From: CAZNXJ01 sp964577115
GTDB lineage: Bacteria; Planctomycetota; Planctomycetia; Pirellulales; Pirellulaceae
DNA: 64,000 bases
Direction: 5' to 3'
Assembly (NCBI GenBank): GCA_964577115.1
Contig: CAZNXJ010000001.1
Span: forward strand, 1 to 64,000
In this document: piece by piece, positions 35,563-45,609 of the stretch
Position numbering within the stretch: position 1 is the stretch's first letter
Layout: each line of letters opens with the position of its first letter
Notes under the pieces: model-generated
What the model was told of the DNA's origin: nothing
Seen by the model: the letters and a program-made list of their open reading frames with translations, nothing else
Databases searched by the model: none
Position numbers and translations under genes: made by a program

Positions 35563-37470
35563 TTACCATCGAATACGCAACGGCGGCATCGCGAGTGCGA
35601 CGCGTTCGCGGTCCAGGATCAACAATTGTACGAGGGCCGACTTCATCGACGCGGCTCGAACAGGTTCGAGCAGACCGAGATAGCCGACCTGCTGGTCGAT
35701 CAGCACCTTGGTGGGCTGCGCCCAGGCGGGCAGGGCGGGCGCCCCGCTGTCCAGATGACCTGGATCCGAATCGCGATGCGTTTCGCCGAGCAGTACTTCA
35801 ATGAAGCTGGCCGTCCGCGGCAACGTGCGGACGTCGTAATCTGAAATGTTCGCTTGCTCGGCAGCAAACGCGATCGCCTCCTGGAGTCCCCCGATCCGGT
35901 CGATCAGCCCCAGCTCGAGCGCCTGCTGTCCGGTATAGACGCGACCACCGGCCAGCTCGTCGATGGGCTTCTTGAGCTTGTCTTTGCGCGCTTCGAGTAC
36001 GTGGCCTTTGAACGTTTCGTAGATGTCGTCCATCCACGCCTGGAGCTCGGCGCGCTCCTGATCCGTAAAAGGCTGGCCCGAATTGAGGATTCCCGATTTG
36101 GGCCCCCGGCGGTGCTCTTCCCAGTGCACGCCGAGGTTATCCCAGAGACCTTTCGTCGCGAGCTTACCCATCACGACGCCGATGGATCCGGTTAGCGTGC
36201 TCGAATCGGCAAAGATGGTGTCCGTGCCGCAGGCGACGTAGTACCCGCCGCTGCCCGCGACATCGCCCATCGACACGACGAGCGGCTTTTTCTCGCGGAC
36301 TCGACGCGTGGCGTTCAGGATGATTTCGCTGGCGACAGCCGAGCCGCCCGGTGAATTCACGCGCAGGACAACCGCCTTGATTTTGTCGTCGCGCGCAGCT
36401 TCGTCCAGCGCCTGGCGAATGGGCGTGCTGTACGCGATCGCTCCAGCAGCGAAGCTGAACGGATCGGGCGCGGCCGAGCCCGCCATGATGGGCCCTTCAA
36501 CATATACGACCGCGACGGCATCCTTACTACTTCGCGCCGGTTTGCTGCCAGCGAGCAACTCACTATAGAACTTCAGCAGCCCGAAGGGGGATGACAGATC
36601 GACTTCCAAAGGCTTCTTCTGGCCATACTTTTTGTCGAACTTGAGGTCCTCGCCAAACTTCTTTTTCAGCTCGGCGACAAACTCTTGCCGGTGTTCAACG
36701 GCATCGAGAATGCCCGCTTCACGAGCCCCTTCGGCCGTGTACAGCCCTTTTTCGATCCACTCGCGTACCTTGTCTTCTGACGTTCCTCGCCCTTCGGCAA
36801 TCAGCTTGAGGTAGTTAGCGTAGATGCTATCGAGCAGCCACGTGAGATTCTCCTTCGCTTCGGGACTCGGCGCCGCACGCATGAACATCTCGGCGGCGCT
36901 CTTGTACTCGCCGCAGGTAAAGAAATCCGGTTGAACGCCGATCTTGTCGAGCAGCGGCCGGAGATACGGCGACTCGGAGTAGATCCCGGTGATCATCACG
37001 TCGGCGGTCGGCACGGCGCTCAGCCGGCTGACGCCCGATAGCAGCACGTATTTGCCGGTCGAGAGGCTTTCGACATGAGCATAGACTTCCTTGCCGGCTT
37101 GCTTGATTTCCGCGAGCGCTCGCCGCATTTCCTCGATCTGCCCGGTCCCGAGATTGGCGTCGTCGAGCAGCAAGACGACCCCCGCGACGTCATCATCCTT
37201 GGCCGCCTTCCGCATCCGCTCGACCATCTGATGCAGCGAGCCGCTCTGCTCGCCGCCGAACGGAAAGTCGTCGGCCGTGGGCCTCTCCGACAGAGAGCCG
37301 GACAGCCGAAAGACGGCAATCGTCTTGGGCTTCTTCGACTCTTCCGACTTCTCCTCGTCGCTCGCCCAACCACGCTCAACAAACGTCCCGGGGGCGAGCC
37401 CGATCAGCAGCAGCCATAGAACTACGCGGCGAATCACGTTCCACCTCCGTCCGATTAGGGGTCCGGGCAC
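35563..37470 (-). CDS. sppA: Signal peptide peptidase SppA (large, two-domain type)
   Basis: At 635 aa it matches the 67-kDa two-repeat SppA class. A hydrophobic N-terminal segment (VVLWLLLIGLAPGTF) anchors or exports it. In the N-terminal repeat the general-base Lys lies in SLSTGKYVLLSG; in the C-terminal repeat the nucleophilic Ser lies in GDVAGSGGYYVACGTDTIFA, followed by TLTGSIGVVMG. The enzyme degrades cleaved signal peptides within the membrane. Residues 36-50 are strongly charged (Glu/Lys/Ser). GRVYTGQQALELGLID near the end is another family hallmark. An internal GTG before RRVVLW would give a start more typical of a signal peptide; the ATG at 37470 is kept. Confidence 0.93.
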   Translation of the reverse strand: MPGPLIGRRWNVIRRVVLWLLLIGLAPGTFVERGWASDEEKSEESKKPKTIAVFRLSGSLSERPTADDFPFGGEQSGSLHQMVERMRKAAKDDDVAGVVLLLDDANLGTGQIEEMRRALAEIKQAGKEVYAHVESLSTGKYVLLSGVSRLSAVPTADVMITGIYSESPYLRPLLDKIGVQPDFFTCGEYKSAAEMFMRAAPSPEAKENLTWLLDSIYANYLKLIAEGRGTSEDKVREWIEKGLYTAEGAREAGILDAVEHRQEFVAELKKKFGEDLKFDKKYGQKKPLEVDLSSPFGLLKFYSELLAGSKPARSSKDAVAVVYVEGPIMAGSAAPDPFSFAAGAIAYSTPIRQALDEAARDDKIKAVVLRVNSPGGSAVASEIILNATRRVREKKPLVVSMGDVAGSGGYYVACGTDTIFADSSTLTGSIGVVMGKLATKGLWDNLGVHWEEHRRGPKSGILNSGQPFTDQERAELQAWMDDIYETFKGHVLEARKDKLKKPIDELAGGRVYTGQQALELGLIDRIGGLQEAIAFAAEQANISDYDVRTLPRTASFIEVLLGETHRDSDPGHLDSGAPALPAWAQPTKVLIDQQVGYLGLLEPVRAASMKSALVQLLILDRERVALAMPPLRIRW

Positions 37471-37645
37471 ACGGGAGTTTTCGTCCGTGGAACTCGATTA
37501 TAGGCATTCCTCGGGACGAGAAGGTGGAAAGATGAAGGATGAAAGAGGAGGGGGAAGAAACCTGGTTGGCGTGGGATGGGACGGCTTGGACGCCCATCGA
37601 GGCATTGCGCTGGAGACGCGATCAATCCATGCGCTGGGCGGTCGG

Positions 37646-40600
37646 CTACCGCTTTTCGATACGCACGCGCTGAGGCGCTTCGAGCGTTTGGGCGCCGGCG
37701 GCGGTGATGCGTTCGCGCTCGGTGATTTCGAGCGTCTGCGGTTGGCGGCCGCCGGCGTAGGTAAATTCGTGCAGCACGCGCTGGGAATCCGAGATGTATT
37801 GATGCTTGATCTTGTCGGGCGGCGGCAGCAGGCGCACGCGCAGGCGATTTAAGTCGACCGCCCCCACCGAGCCATCATGGATTTCGCGCACTCGCACGCG
37901 CTGGTTGTCGTTGTCGTCGGAACGCACGACTTCGACTTCGAAGCGCACGCCGGGAACTTCCTTGGATGTGAACGTGACAGGGTCCGAGCCGCGCGGGACG
38001 GGGAACTGGTCGTTCGGAATCACGTCGTCATCCATGCGGAACCAGAACCGCACCTCAGCCAGCTCCGCGACTTCCGGCCACTGCGTCGCGGTAAACACCA
38101 TCTCGGGTACCGGGCGCCGATTCTCGAACTGGAGATCGTAAAAGACGAACGTCGGCCAGTCCTTGCTCGCGTCGTTCCGCTCGCCCATCGGCTTGATCTC
38201 CACCCAGACGTGTTTCGGTCGCGGAGTGAATTCGGCCGAGTTGTGCCGCTGGATGGCGATCGGAAACTGCACACGCCCGTCCTCGCCGCGTCCCACGCGA
38301 GCGCCGATCCGCGTGATGACGTCGAAATCGCCTCCGGGCGTCCGGCCACGCGGCGTGGACTCGTCGGCCGGCGTATAGGGACGGAACAGCAGCTGCGACT
38401 GGCGCACCTGCAACTCCAGCGCTTCGCCTCCTTCGAGCCGGATGGCAAGTGGACGCACGTCGGGTTCCACGCCCTGAACACGAATTTCATAGTTCGCCTG
38501 GCCGCCGGACCAATCCGACGGGCTCCAGCGCTGACCGAGCGCCAGCGGGCGGACGCGCGCTTCGCCCGCTGCCGTGACGGTGAACTCGCCGAGCTTCACC
38601 ATGTCTCGAATGGACTGGACCAACTCATCGCGTTTCTTAACCGAAATGTACTTGCCACCCGTGCTCTGAGCGAGGTCGCGCAAAGTCTTCGTGTTTCCGA
38701 GATCGAAGCCGAGAATTTCGAGCTGAACGTTCTTCTTGCGGTTGAGGAAACCTTGGACGTCGGCCAACGTCGTGAAGTCTTCCGGACGCGATTCCGTCGG
38801 ATTCTGCTCGTTTTCACCGTCCGTGATCACGATCACATGCTGTGCATAGACACGCGGATCGAGTTGATCGAGCTCGTCGGAAATGCACTTCCTAATCGAG
38901 AAATAAAGAGGCGTCTTACCGAATGGTCTGACGTTGTTGAGCAACGTCTGGATACGGCTGAGTGCCTGCGGGTTCTTGCCTCCCTCCCAGTCTGTCAGCG
39001 GCATGACCACTTGTACATCCGAGCCCACTGGGAGCCCTTGTGGAGCAGCAAGTTCAGGCAGCGGCGCGGGGCGCGTGACGGCTCTACCTCCCTCCCGGAC
39101 GCCTACGCGATGTCCGTAAAGAGCTAGCCCAATCTTGTAATTCGCTTCGGGAAGACTGCGCAGTACGGTGAGCAGCGCGTCGCGAGCCTCATCGAACCGG
39201 CGGCGTTTGCCGCCTTCAACATCGACGAGTTGCTCCATGGTCGCGGAGCAGTCGAAGACAAACATGATCGCCATCGGACGCGGATCTTCACCTTCAACGC
39301 GCACCGTGGGAGCCTCGGGATTGATGCGCTGCACGAGCACCTCGTGACCTTCACCCGGAGTGCGGATGTACATCGGGTTCGTCCACGTGTGACCTCGGTA
39401 AAGGGCGGTAAGCTCAAGCCGAGCGGTGCCTTCCAAGTCGGTGTAGCGGAATCGCTGCTCGAGCACCGGTGGCTCGATGCCGCTTTCGGAAATCGCGAGC
39501 GATGTGCGGTATTCTTCCTCGCGATCGCCCTGCGTCAGCGCGGGCACTGCGGGCCGGTTCTCCCACGGCTTTTGCCGCAGTAGTGCGGCCTGACCACGAG
39601 GCATGTTGGGCGCGGCGGTAATCTGCACCTCGTTTGGCGCGATGGTTTCGCCCGGGTGCAGCATGATGCTCTGCGGGTTGAGCAGGATGCCGAATTGTGC
39701 GGCTTCCTCGCGCCTCCGAGCCAGATCTAACAAGTCGTGCTTGCCGAACCAGCAGCCGATCGCATCAACCTGGCGACCAGCATCCTGTGCATGGTTCAGA
39801 TAGCGATTGGCTGCTTGCGCAAAGTAAGCCCCTTCCGGCGTTACAGGGCCCCAGAAATCATCGAGAGCTCGCTGCGCCTGCCAGAGATAGAACCATCGCT
39901 GGTCGATCATCCGAAGCATGAAGCCGGGGTCGCGGTTCTTGTGCCAGAGCGGCTTGTTTGCCAACCCGGCCGACGCGCGCAGCACCCGATCGGCCCCGCT
40001 CACACCGGCGCGCAGCATCTCGCCCGGTTCAGCCGCGTTGCGCCGCAGTGCTTCGCTGCTGAGATTCGTCAGCCGCTCGCGGTCGTCGTCCAAACTGGCC
40101 AAGCGGCGCCGCAACAGACCTCCCTGCTGCGCGAGATAAGTGGTTCGCGCTGCAAGCTGCTGGTCGTTTGACCCGCCCGGGGCAGGGGCCTCGAGCGGCG
40201 TTTCGCGATAAGAGAATTCCGCCGGCAGCGCGAGACCTCGCCGATCGGTCAGCTTCACCAGAGGATGGCGGTCGAGGGCGGCGAGCGCATGCAGCAGACG
40301 ATCCTGACCCTCAGGTCCCTCACCCGCCGACTTGCTCTCCGCCTTTTTACCATCCTGGGCCTTCAGTTCGGCTTCCTCGACTTCCGCTTTATCGGCAAAC
40401 ATCAGCTCGACCAGCCGGTTGCGCAGCAAAGCGCGATCGATACGCGGATCGAGAGTCGGGACCGAGAGCGCTTCGAGCAGCTGCCGAATGAGCTGCTGGT
40501 CGCCGGCACGTCGCCGCAGCAGCGGATCGCAGATATCGAAGTAGTCTTTCTGCACCGCCGCGAGCGACGCGCGGAGCGCCTTCACCGCGTTCTCCACCTC

Positions 40601-42697
40601 CGGCACCTTGCCGCTCAATTCGCGGTTCGGTTCGGGTTCCAGCGCCTTAACCAGTGTCGTGAGATCATCTACGAGCTGATTGATTTTGGGGAACAGCCCC
40701 GGATCGCGTTCGCGGAACTGTGTCTGATGAGCAGCCCAATGTGCAAGCGGCGGAACCAGTGCGAAAGCTTCGTCTCGGAGCCGATACGCCTGAGAAATCT
40801 GATCGGCCAGTTTTTCCGCTTGCTCGTACGCGTCGCGCGCCTCGGCGAGCCCGCGCGTCACATCGACCATCGTGCTGGGCGAAGCGAGCATCAGTAGATC
40901 TTCGGCCTCGCGCCGCTTGGCATCCGCACCGTCGACCGCGTTAGTGATCCAGTAAACGCTCCTCAGGTCCCGTGGCAACGCGGCGCGCTCGGCAACTTGC
41001 CGTGTCGCGAGCACATCCAAGATCTGCGAATTCGACGATTGCAAATCGGCGTGCTGCGCAAGGATGCGCATGAGGCGCGCTTCCAAGATTTCCGGAGGCT
41101 GAGCGGCCGGGAAGCGGTCGATAAGATTGACCGCTGCGTCCAATCGCGAAGCATCGTTGCCACTCACGACCCAGCGAAAGGCCAGGTTCACCGCAGCCGG
41201 ATGTTCAAGCGGCTCCTTCCATTCATCAAAGTTGGGCTTCTGCCACGACTTGATCCATTCGTCCACCTGCTGGTCAAAATCGGTCCGGATGCGGCGCTGA
41301 TAGGCGAGCGACAATCCCTGTAGCTCGGGCAGATTCTCCAGCTCCGTCAGGACGCCGCGCACGCGTTCGATCGTTTGCGTGTAATCGGCGTCGTAGGCAT
41401 CGCCGGCAAATAGCAGTTGATCGAGCCGTGTGAGATCGGTTTCAAGCTGAGCCCATTCGAACGGTGCGCGGACGAACGCTGCGGCTTCGCGTAATCGCTG
41501 GTAACGCGCGGTAAGGCCCTCGAGCGGCGCCGCGCGCTGCCGGAAGCTTTGCCGGAGCTTCTCCGGTTCGATCTGTGCGACCAGGCGTTTAGCCAGCGAG
41601 TTCTTGCTGGTGGCATGGGCGATCGGGAAGCTCGTCTTCTCCACCGCGGCATAGACGCGCGGATGCTGTGCCGCCGACCGGCGGCTCTGCGCCCACGAAG
41701 ACACCGCGCGGCGCAGATAGAGCTCGAGTTCCTCGAGCGTGATGCGCCGATCGCGTTTGATGATGTCCGCCTGACCGTTCAGACCCTCGGCGACGAAAAA
41801 GCCGAAAATCGAACCGGCAAGCATCGGCGACGACCAGCCGATTTCGCCGGGGCTCGTCGAGTTCACCACAAAGATATCGCTGTAGCCTTTGTCGTGTATG
41901 AGCTCGCCCAGCGCGGCCGCGAAGCCGTTGTGCAAGACACCGGCCCGCTCATGCACCAACAGGCGATTGGCGTCCAGCAGCACGATCTTCTTGGTGCCGC
42001 TCGCCTGGCCATACTTCGGATGCTGGTTTAAGGCGTCCAGGACGGATTCAAAGGGAAGCCAGGTCTCGGAGTCGACCGGCGACGAGTCCTGGAGCAGCAG
42101 GCAAGGCCTTCCGTTTTCGTCCACGGCGCCGTGCGCGCTGATATAGAACATGATGACGTCTTTGCGCGGTCCGCCGGGTCGGAAGCCTTTCTGTTCGAGC
42201 GGGCGCAGCAGGGTGGAAAGAAACGAACTGCGTGTGATGCCGCTGTCATTGGCCGGTTGGCGCCAGACGCCGACGTTGGCGTTGCCGTCGCGCTGCGTTG
42301 GAACGCCATCCACATCGCGAGGGACGAACGTCGCGCGCAGCCGCTCGTAGTCCTCCGCGGCATAGGCGTTCGGCGGCACCTGAAGCGACGCGGGGTAGGT
42401 GACGTACAGCGGCACAAGTGGCGCTTGGCGTGGCCGGAAGTACAGATAGATGATGAAGGCCACGAAGGCGGAGGTGAACGCCATCGCCAGCAGGCCGATC
42501 ATGATGCGCTGGCGATAGACCGCTCGGCGCGGATCGGTGGGATCGATTCCCCGGCGGGCATGCGCGCCGGTCACCGGGGGCGGAGCCCCTTTCTTTCGCC
42601 AGCTTTTTCGCTCGGTAGGTGCCTCGTCGGCGCTTACCGCCCGCCGCGCAGGTTTACGACGATCGCGCCAGCTCGGCTCCGATTTTTCAACTGACAT
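37646..42697 (-). CDS. Giant membrane protein with caspase-like and von Willebrand A domains
   Basis: This 1683-aa protein has a basic cytoplasmic N-terminus, one membrane helix (IMIGLLAMAFTSAFVAFIIYLYF, residues about 65-87, split here only for description) and a large extracytoplasmic part. Residues about 95-350 resemble a caspase/metacaspase (C14) fold: the His strand VIMFYISAHGAVDENG (His189) and the strand IVLLDANRLL, where the usual Cys of the DAC motif is replaced by Asn244. A long alpha-helical region follows. A vWA domain starts near residue 1140: FVFDCSATM is the MIDAS loop and VIVITDGENEQNP the later Asp-containing loop. A beta-rich tail ends the protein. It lies between sppA and a TonB-dependent receptor. 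Function unknown; probably a surface scaffold or sensor. Confidence 0.85.
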   Translation of the reverse strand: MSVEKSEPSWRDRRKPARRAVSADEAPTERKSWRKKGAPPPVTGAHARRGIDPTDPRRAVYRQRIMIGLLAMAFTSAFVAFIIYLYFRPRQAPLVPLYVTYPASLQVPPNAYAAEDYERLRATFVPRDVDGVPTQRDGNANVGVWRQPANDSGITRSSFLSTLLRPLEQKGFRPGGPRKDVIMFYISAHGAVDENGRPCLLLQDSSPVDSETWLPFESVLDALNQHPKYGQASGTKKIVLLDANRLLVHERAGVLHNGFAAALGELIHDKGYSDIFVVNSTSPGEIGWSSPMLAGSIFGFFVAEGLNGQADIIKRDRRITLEELELYLRRAVSSWAQSRRSAAQHPRVYAAVEKTSFPIAHATSKNSLAKRLVAQIEPEKLRQSFRQRAAPLEGLTARYQRLREAAAFVRAPFEWAQLETDLTRLDQLLFAGDAYDADYTQTIERVRGVLTELENLPELQGLSLAYQRRIRTDFDQQVDEWIKSWQKPNFDEWKEPLEHPAAVNLAFRWVVSGNDASRLDAAVNLIDRFPAAQPPEILEARLMRILAQHADLQSSNSQILDVLATRQVAERAALPRDLRSVYWITNAVDGADAKRREAEDLLMLASPSTMVDVTRGLAEARDAYEQAEKLADQISQAYRLRDEAFALVPPLAHWAAHQTQFRERDPGLFPKINQLVDDLTTLVKALEPEPNRELSGKVPEVENAVKALRASLAAVQKDYFDICDPLLRRRAGDQQLIRQLLEALSVPTLDPRIDRALLRNRLVELMFADKAEVEEAELKAQDGKKAESKSAGEGPEGQDRLLHALAALDRHPLVKLTDRRGLALPAEFSYRETPLEAPAPGGSNDQQLAARTTYLAQQGGLLRRRLASLDDDRERLTNLSSEALRRNAAEPGEMLRAGVSGADRVLRASAGLANKPLWHKNRDPGFMLRMIDQRWFYLWQAQRALDDFWGPVTPEGAYFAQAANRYLNHAQDAGRQVDAIGCWFGKHDLLDLARRREEAAQFGILLNPQSIMLHPGETIAPNEVQITAAPNMPRGQAALLRQKPWENRPAVPALTQGDREEEYRTSLAISESGIEPPVLEQRFRYTDLEGTARLELTALYRGHTWTNPMYIRTPGEGHEVLVQRINPEAPTVRVEGEDPRPMAIMFVFDCSATMEQLVDVEGGKRRRFDEARDALLTVLRSLPEANYKIGLALYGHRVGVREGGRAVTRPAPLPELAAPQGLPVGSDVQVVMPLTDWEGGKNPQALSRIQTLLNNVRPFGKTPLYFSIRKCISDELDQLDPRVYAQHVIVITDGENEQNPTESRPEDFTTLADVQGFLNRKKNVQLEILGFDLGNTKTLRDLAQSTGGKYISVKKRDELVQSIRDMVKLGEFTVTAAGEARVRPLALGQRWSPSDWSGGQANYEIRVQGVEPDVRPLAIRLEGGEALELQVRQSQLLFRPYTPADESTPRGRTPGGDFDVITRIGARVGRGEDGRVQFPIAIQRHNSAEFTPRPKHVWVEIKPMGERNDASKDWPTFVFYDLQFENRRPVPEMVFTATQWPEVAELAEVRFWFRMDDDVIPNDQFPVPRGSDPVTFTSKEVPGVRFEVEVVRSDDNDNQRVRVREIHDGSVGAVDLNRLRVRLLPPPDKIKHQYISDSQRVLHEFTYAGGRQPQTLEITERERITAAGAQTLEAPQRVRIEKR

Positions 42698-42865
42698 CCC
42701 TCGGCTCTCCGCAGGCTGGACTTGCGACTTCTGCCCTCCTCTCTTGCGCAGCGCAATATACGCCGGAAGGACGACCGATGTCGAGTTCGTAAAAGCCTAG
42801 CATGCAGCGGAAGACCGATTGGAACTCCTTGCCGGTATTAGACAAATGAGCCCACCGGCGACTGA

Positions 42866-45214
42866 TTAACGATTCCATTCGATGCCAAAATACGGAGTGA
42901 TGCCGGGCGACAAGACTTCGGTCGGCCCGAAGTTGGCGTCCGCCGGCAATCGCAAATCGACGTGTTCGAGGTATCTTTTGTCGAACAGGTTTTCCACACC
43001 GGCGATCAAGTGCAGTTCTGGCGTGACGTTGTAGAAGCCCCGCACGTAGAACGTCGTAAAACCAGGCGTCGGCGATTCGATCAGCAAGACCTCGCCAGGC
43101 AGCTGAGCCGTGCGAATCCCTGCGATCCGGTCCTGGTTGTCCACGATCCGCATACCCGTTTCGAGACCCCAGATTTCGTTCGCCGGGTTGTGCAGGCGAA
43201 TGCCGGCTCGATTTTCCAGCGGCAGGATATGAGGCAGCGGAGCTTCGATGACGTGGTCACGCCCTTCCACATACCGCATGGTTGCGAACGCCGCCACGTA
43301 CTCTGTGAGATCATACTCGCCGTACAGTTCGAAGCCGGCGAGTGTCGCCAGATCGGTATTGGTCGTCCGTAGCAGGCGAGCACCGCTGGGATCGCTAACG
43401 ACATTCCCCTCATAGGTGACGTAGTCGAGGATCCACGAGTGGAACACGGCGGCTCGGCCCCGCGCCACATCCCAGTCGCCCTGCACGGCGAAGTCCACCT
43501 GCCAATTCCGCTCGCGGCGCAGGTCCTGCGTACCGAGCAGCCGGCTGAAGCCGCTTTGAATCAGCCCGAGGAACACGCCATCCGCATAGCGTTCCAGCAG
43601 CGTCGGCGGACGCTCGGCATATCCAAAGCCAAACCGCGTGCTGAAGTTCTCCGTCAGATCCAGGTCGTTCGTCACGTAGAACGAGTGCAACACGTCGCTC
43701 TGACCGAGCTCGTCCGGATTATGAATCGTATTTAAGCGCAGGTCGTCGCGATCAGCCGAAGTATGAACCCAGTCCACGCGTCCACCGATCGACAGATCCC
43801 AGTACTCGAGCATCGGCAACTTCCATTCGACAAACGCACCTGGGTTCACCATCTCGGCGCGCGGCAGGTTCGTACTGAATGGAGCCAGGTCGGGGTTGTC
43901 CATCACAATGGTGCCGAATTGCGAGAAGGCGAAGTTCTCTTGGATATGCTGCTCGGTGTAGCGAGCATCCGCACCAATTGTCATCTGCACCCAGTCGTCC
44001 TGACCATAGGTACGCAGCCCTCGGATACCGGCCGATGTTGCATCGCCGTCCGAGTTGCTGGAGGGGTCGAGAATGACCTCGCTGTATTGCGGCGGCGAAG
44101 CCGCTTGCACCGCCTTGTCGATACGATCGAGCACATGGAACGAGCCTCGTTTGCCGCCCAGCGCAGTGGTGCCAAGCAACCGCGAGCGGTTGTACCAGAC
44201 GTCGGCTCGCGAGTAACTATCCGACACCGGGTCTTCCGCGATGTAGCTCATCAGGAAGCTGTCGGTCGTCATGAAGTCGACATCGAAGATCTGCCCTGCG
44301 ACCTCGATACCGGAACCATCAAGCCGGTTGTAGCGAAACTCGATCCGCGAATCTTCGCTCAGATCAAAGCCAATCTGGCCGAGGAACGTCTGCATTTTGT
44401 AGCTCGACGGAATCCGCGTCCCATCACCGGCCTCGTAGTCAACACCGGTCCGGTTGCCGTAGTTGACGATGAAGCCGTAATCCGTGCTACCACCGTACAC
44501 GGTTTCTCGGCCGAAGATCTGATCGCCATTGGTACGGTAGGTGATCCCCGCGCGGTGATGCGCTTCGAACCCGTGATCGTAGCGCGGCGTGTCGATCGTC
44601 GTGACGTCAATAAACGCGAATCCGGGCCCATATCGAAGACCGTAGGGGCCGGGAATGACCGTGACGTTACCGATCAGCGAAGGATCGATTTTATTGAGCA
44701 TCGAGTCCAGGTCAGGCCGGACCGTGAAAAAGTAGGCTCCATCGTATTGGGAATACAGCTGACCCCAGCGATAACCGCGCACATAGGGTTCTAGCGCCAC
44801 GGGCGAACGGCGCTGCGTGGCGACTGTCTGCACCATGTTCGACGTGGTCAGCGCTGCACCAACGTCGTTCGGCTGATAGACGGCGACTTGCGATTCCGTC
44901 ACGGCCGCGCTGGACGGCGCCTGGGGAGCGGGATTGGACTGCTGCGCGAAGTTTTCGAACGCTTCGTCCGTGAACCGGGCCGTGACCTGACCCAGATCGG
45001 CGGTCGCTTCGGTCAACTGACGCGTTGGCCCGAGATCCTCCTGGAGCATGCTAGTCAACTGGAAGCGAACGTCCGTGCGCTGGGCAGCTTCGACGCGTTG
45101 AGCCGTTCTGAGCAGGTGGAAGGGATCGTACTCGCTCGCCCTGGTGAGCGCCGGGCTAAGTGTGGCGCAGGACAGCGCGAGTCCTGAAACAGTACGCTGC
45201 ATCCATTGGCGCAT
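42866..45214 (-). CDS. TonB-dependent outer-membrane receptor
   Basis: The 782-aa protein has a signal peptide (TVSGLALSCATLSPALTRA), a Gln/Ala-rich linker (about 60-130), a plug-like domain (about 130-225, including LDSMLNKIDPSLIGNVTVIPG and LRYGPGFAFIDV) and a beta-barrel of about 550 residues that ends in YFGIEWNR. The late VTPELHLIAGVENLFDKRYLEH is the conserved receptor C-terminal box. No clear N-terminal TonB box was picked out. Such receptors import iron chelates, vitamin B12, nickel or oligosaccharides using TonB energy. The 395-bp leader upstream holds an inverted repeat but no recognised riboswitch, so the ligand stays open. Confidence 0.88.
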   Translation of the reverse strand: MRQWMQRTVSGLALSCATLSPALTRASEYDPFHLLRTAQRVEAAQRTDVRFQLTSMLQEDLGPTRQLTEATADLGQVTARFTDEAFENFAQQSNPAPQAPSSAAVTESQVAVYQPNDVGAALTTSNMVQTVATQRRSPVALEPYVRGYRWGQLYSQYDGAYFFTVRPDLDSMLNKIDPSLIGNVTVIPGPYGLRYGPGFAFIDVTTIDTPRYDHGFEAHHRAGITYRTNGDQIFGRETVYGGSTDYGFIVNYGNRTGVDYEAGDGTRIPSSYKMQTFLGQIGFDLSEDSRIEFRYNRLDGSGIEVAGQIFDVDFMTTDSFLMSYIAEDPVSDSYSRADVWYNRSRLLGTTALGGKRGSFHVLDRIDKAVQAASPPQYSEVILDPSSNSDGDATSAGIRGLRTYGQDDWVQMTIGADARYTEQHIQENFAFSQFGTIVMDNPDLAPFSTNLPRAEMVNPGAFVEWKLPMLEYWDLSIGGRVDWVHTSADRDDLRLNTIHNPDELGQSDVLHSFYVTNDLDLTENFSTRFGFGYAERPPTLLERYADGVFLGLIQSGFSRLLGTQDLRRERNWQVDFAVQGDWDVARGRAAVFHSWILDYVTYEGNVVSDPSGARLLRTTNTDLATLAGFELYGEYDLTEYVAAFATMRYVEGRDHVIEAPLPHILPLENRAGIRLHNPANEIWGLETGMRIVDNQDRIAGIRTAQLPGEVLLIESPTPGFTTFYVRGFYNVTPELHLIAGVENLFDKRYLEHVDLRLPADANFGPTEVLSPGITPYFGIEWNR

Positions 45215-45609
45215 GGTATCCCCCCTTGGTTGGCATGCGTCGAATCAGCAAACCTGCCCCCCGGCAGAGATTGCCGCAGAGAACGGTTTGCCGTCTGGGT
45301 CAAGGTGTACGGATGCGACGTGCAATCGGGAGCGGGGGCCGTGCGAGATGCGCCCGACTCGGCGGGTACGTTCCCTCCCGATGGTGCGTTGTCGTCCGCA
45401 TGATGAGGATCTTCGGCACGCCGGCGCGCAGAACTTTACAGAGGAATTACCACGACCCGCGAACTTGTCAGGTTTACTTTCCTTGACATAAGCCCGTTAC
45501 CAGTTACCACCGGCTCGGCATCCAGGAGGCTGTCAGGGGGGTACCGCAGGGGGCCGAGTTGGAGTTCTCGACCGATTCTTCTCAATTAACGGTTGGAAGC
45601 GGCGCGCGT
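45215..45609. other. Leader region of the TonB receptor gene with an inverted repeat
   Basis: This 395-bp gap lies between the kinase stop and the receptor start, both leftward. An inverted repeat at 45466-45488 (TGTCAGG, 8-base spacer, CCTTGACA, one-base bulge) is about 250 bp upstream of the receptor and could be an operator. Closer to the start, CTGCC-GGGG-GGCAG on the minus strand forms a short hairpin. GGGG shortly before the ATG could serve as ribosome-binding site. No cobalamin, TPP or FMN riboswitch consensus was found. Confidence 0.5.

Noticed and set aside
43763..44794. 343-aa + strand frame opposite the TonB receptor
   Set aside because: No protein-like features; the minus strand carries the receptor with signal peptide and C-terminal box.
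45215..45609. Cobalamin riboswitch before the TonB receptor
   Set aside because: A GC-rich leader of fitting length tempted this call, but the B12-box sequence and the conserved GCCACTG core are not there.
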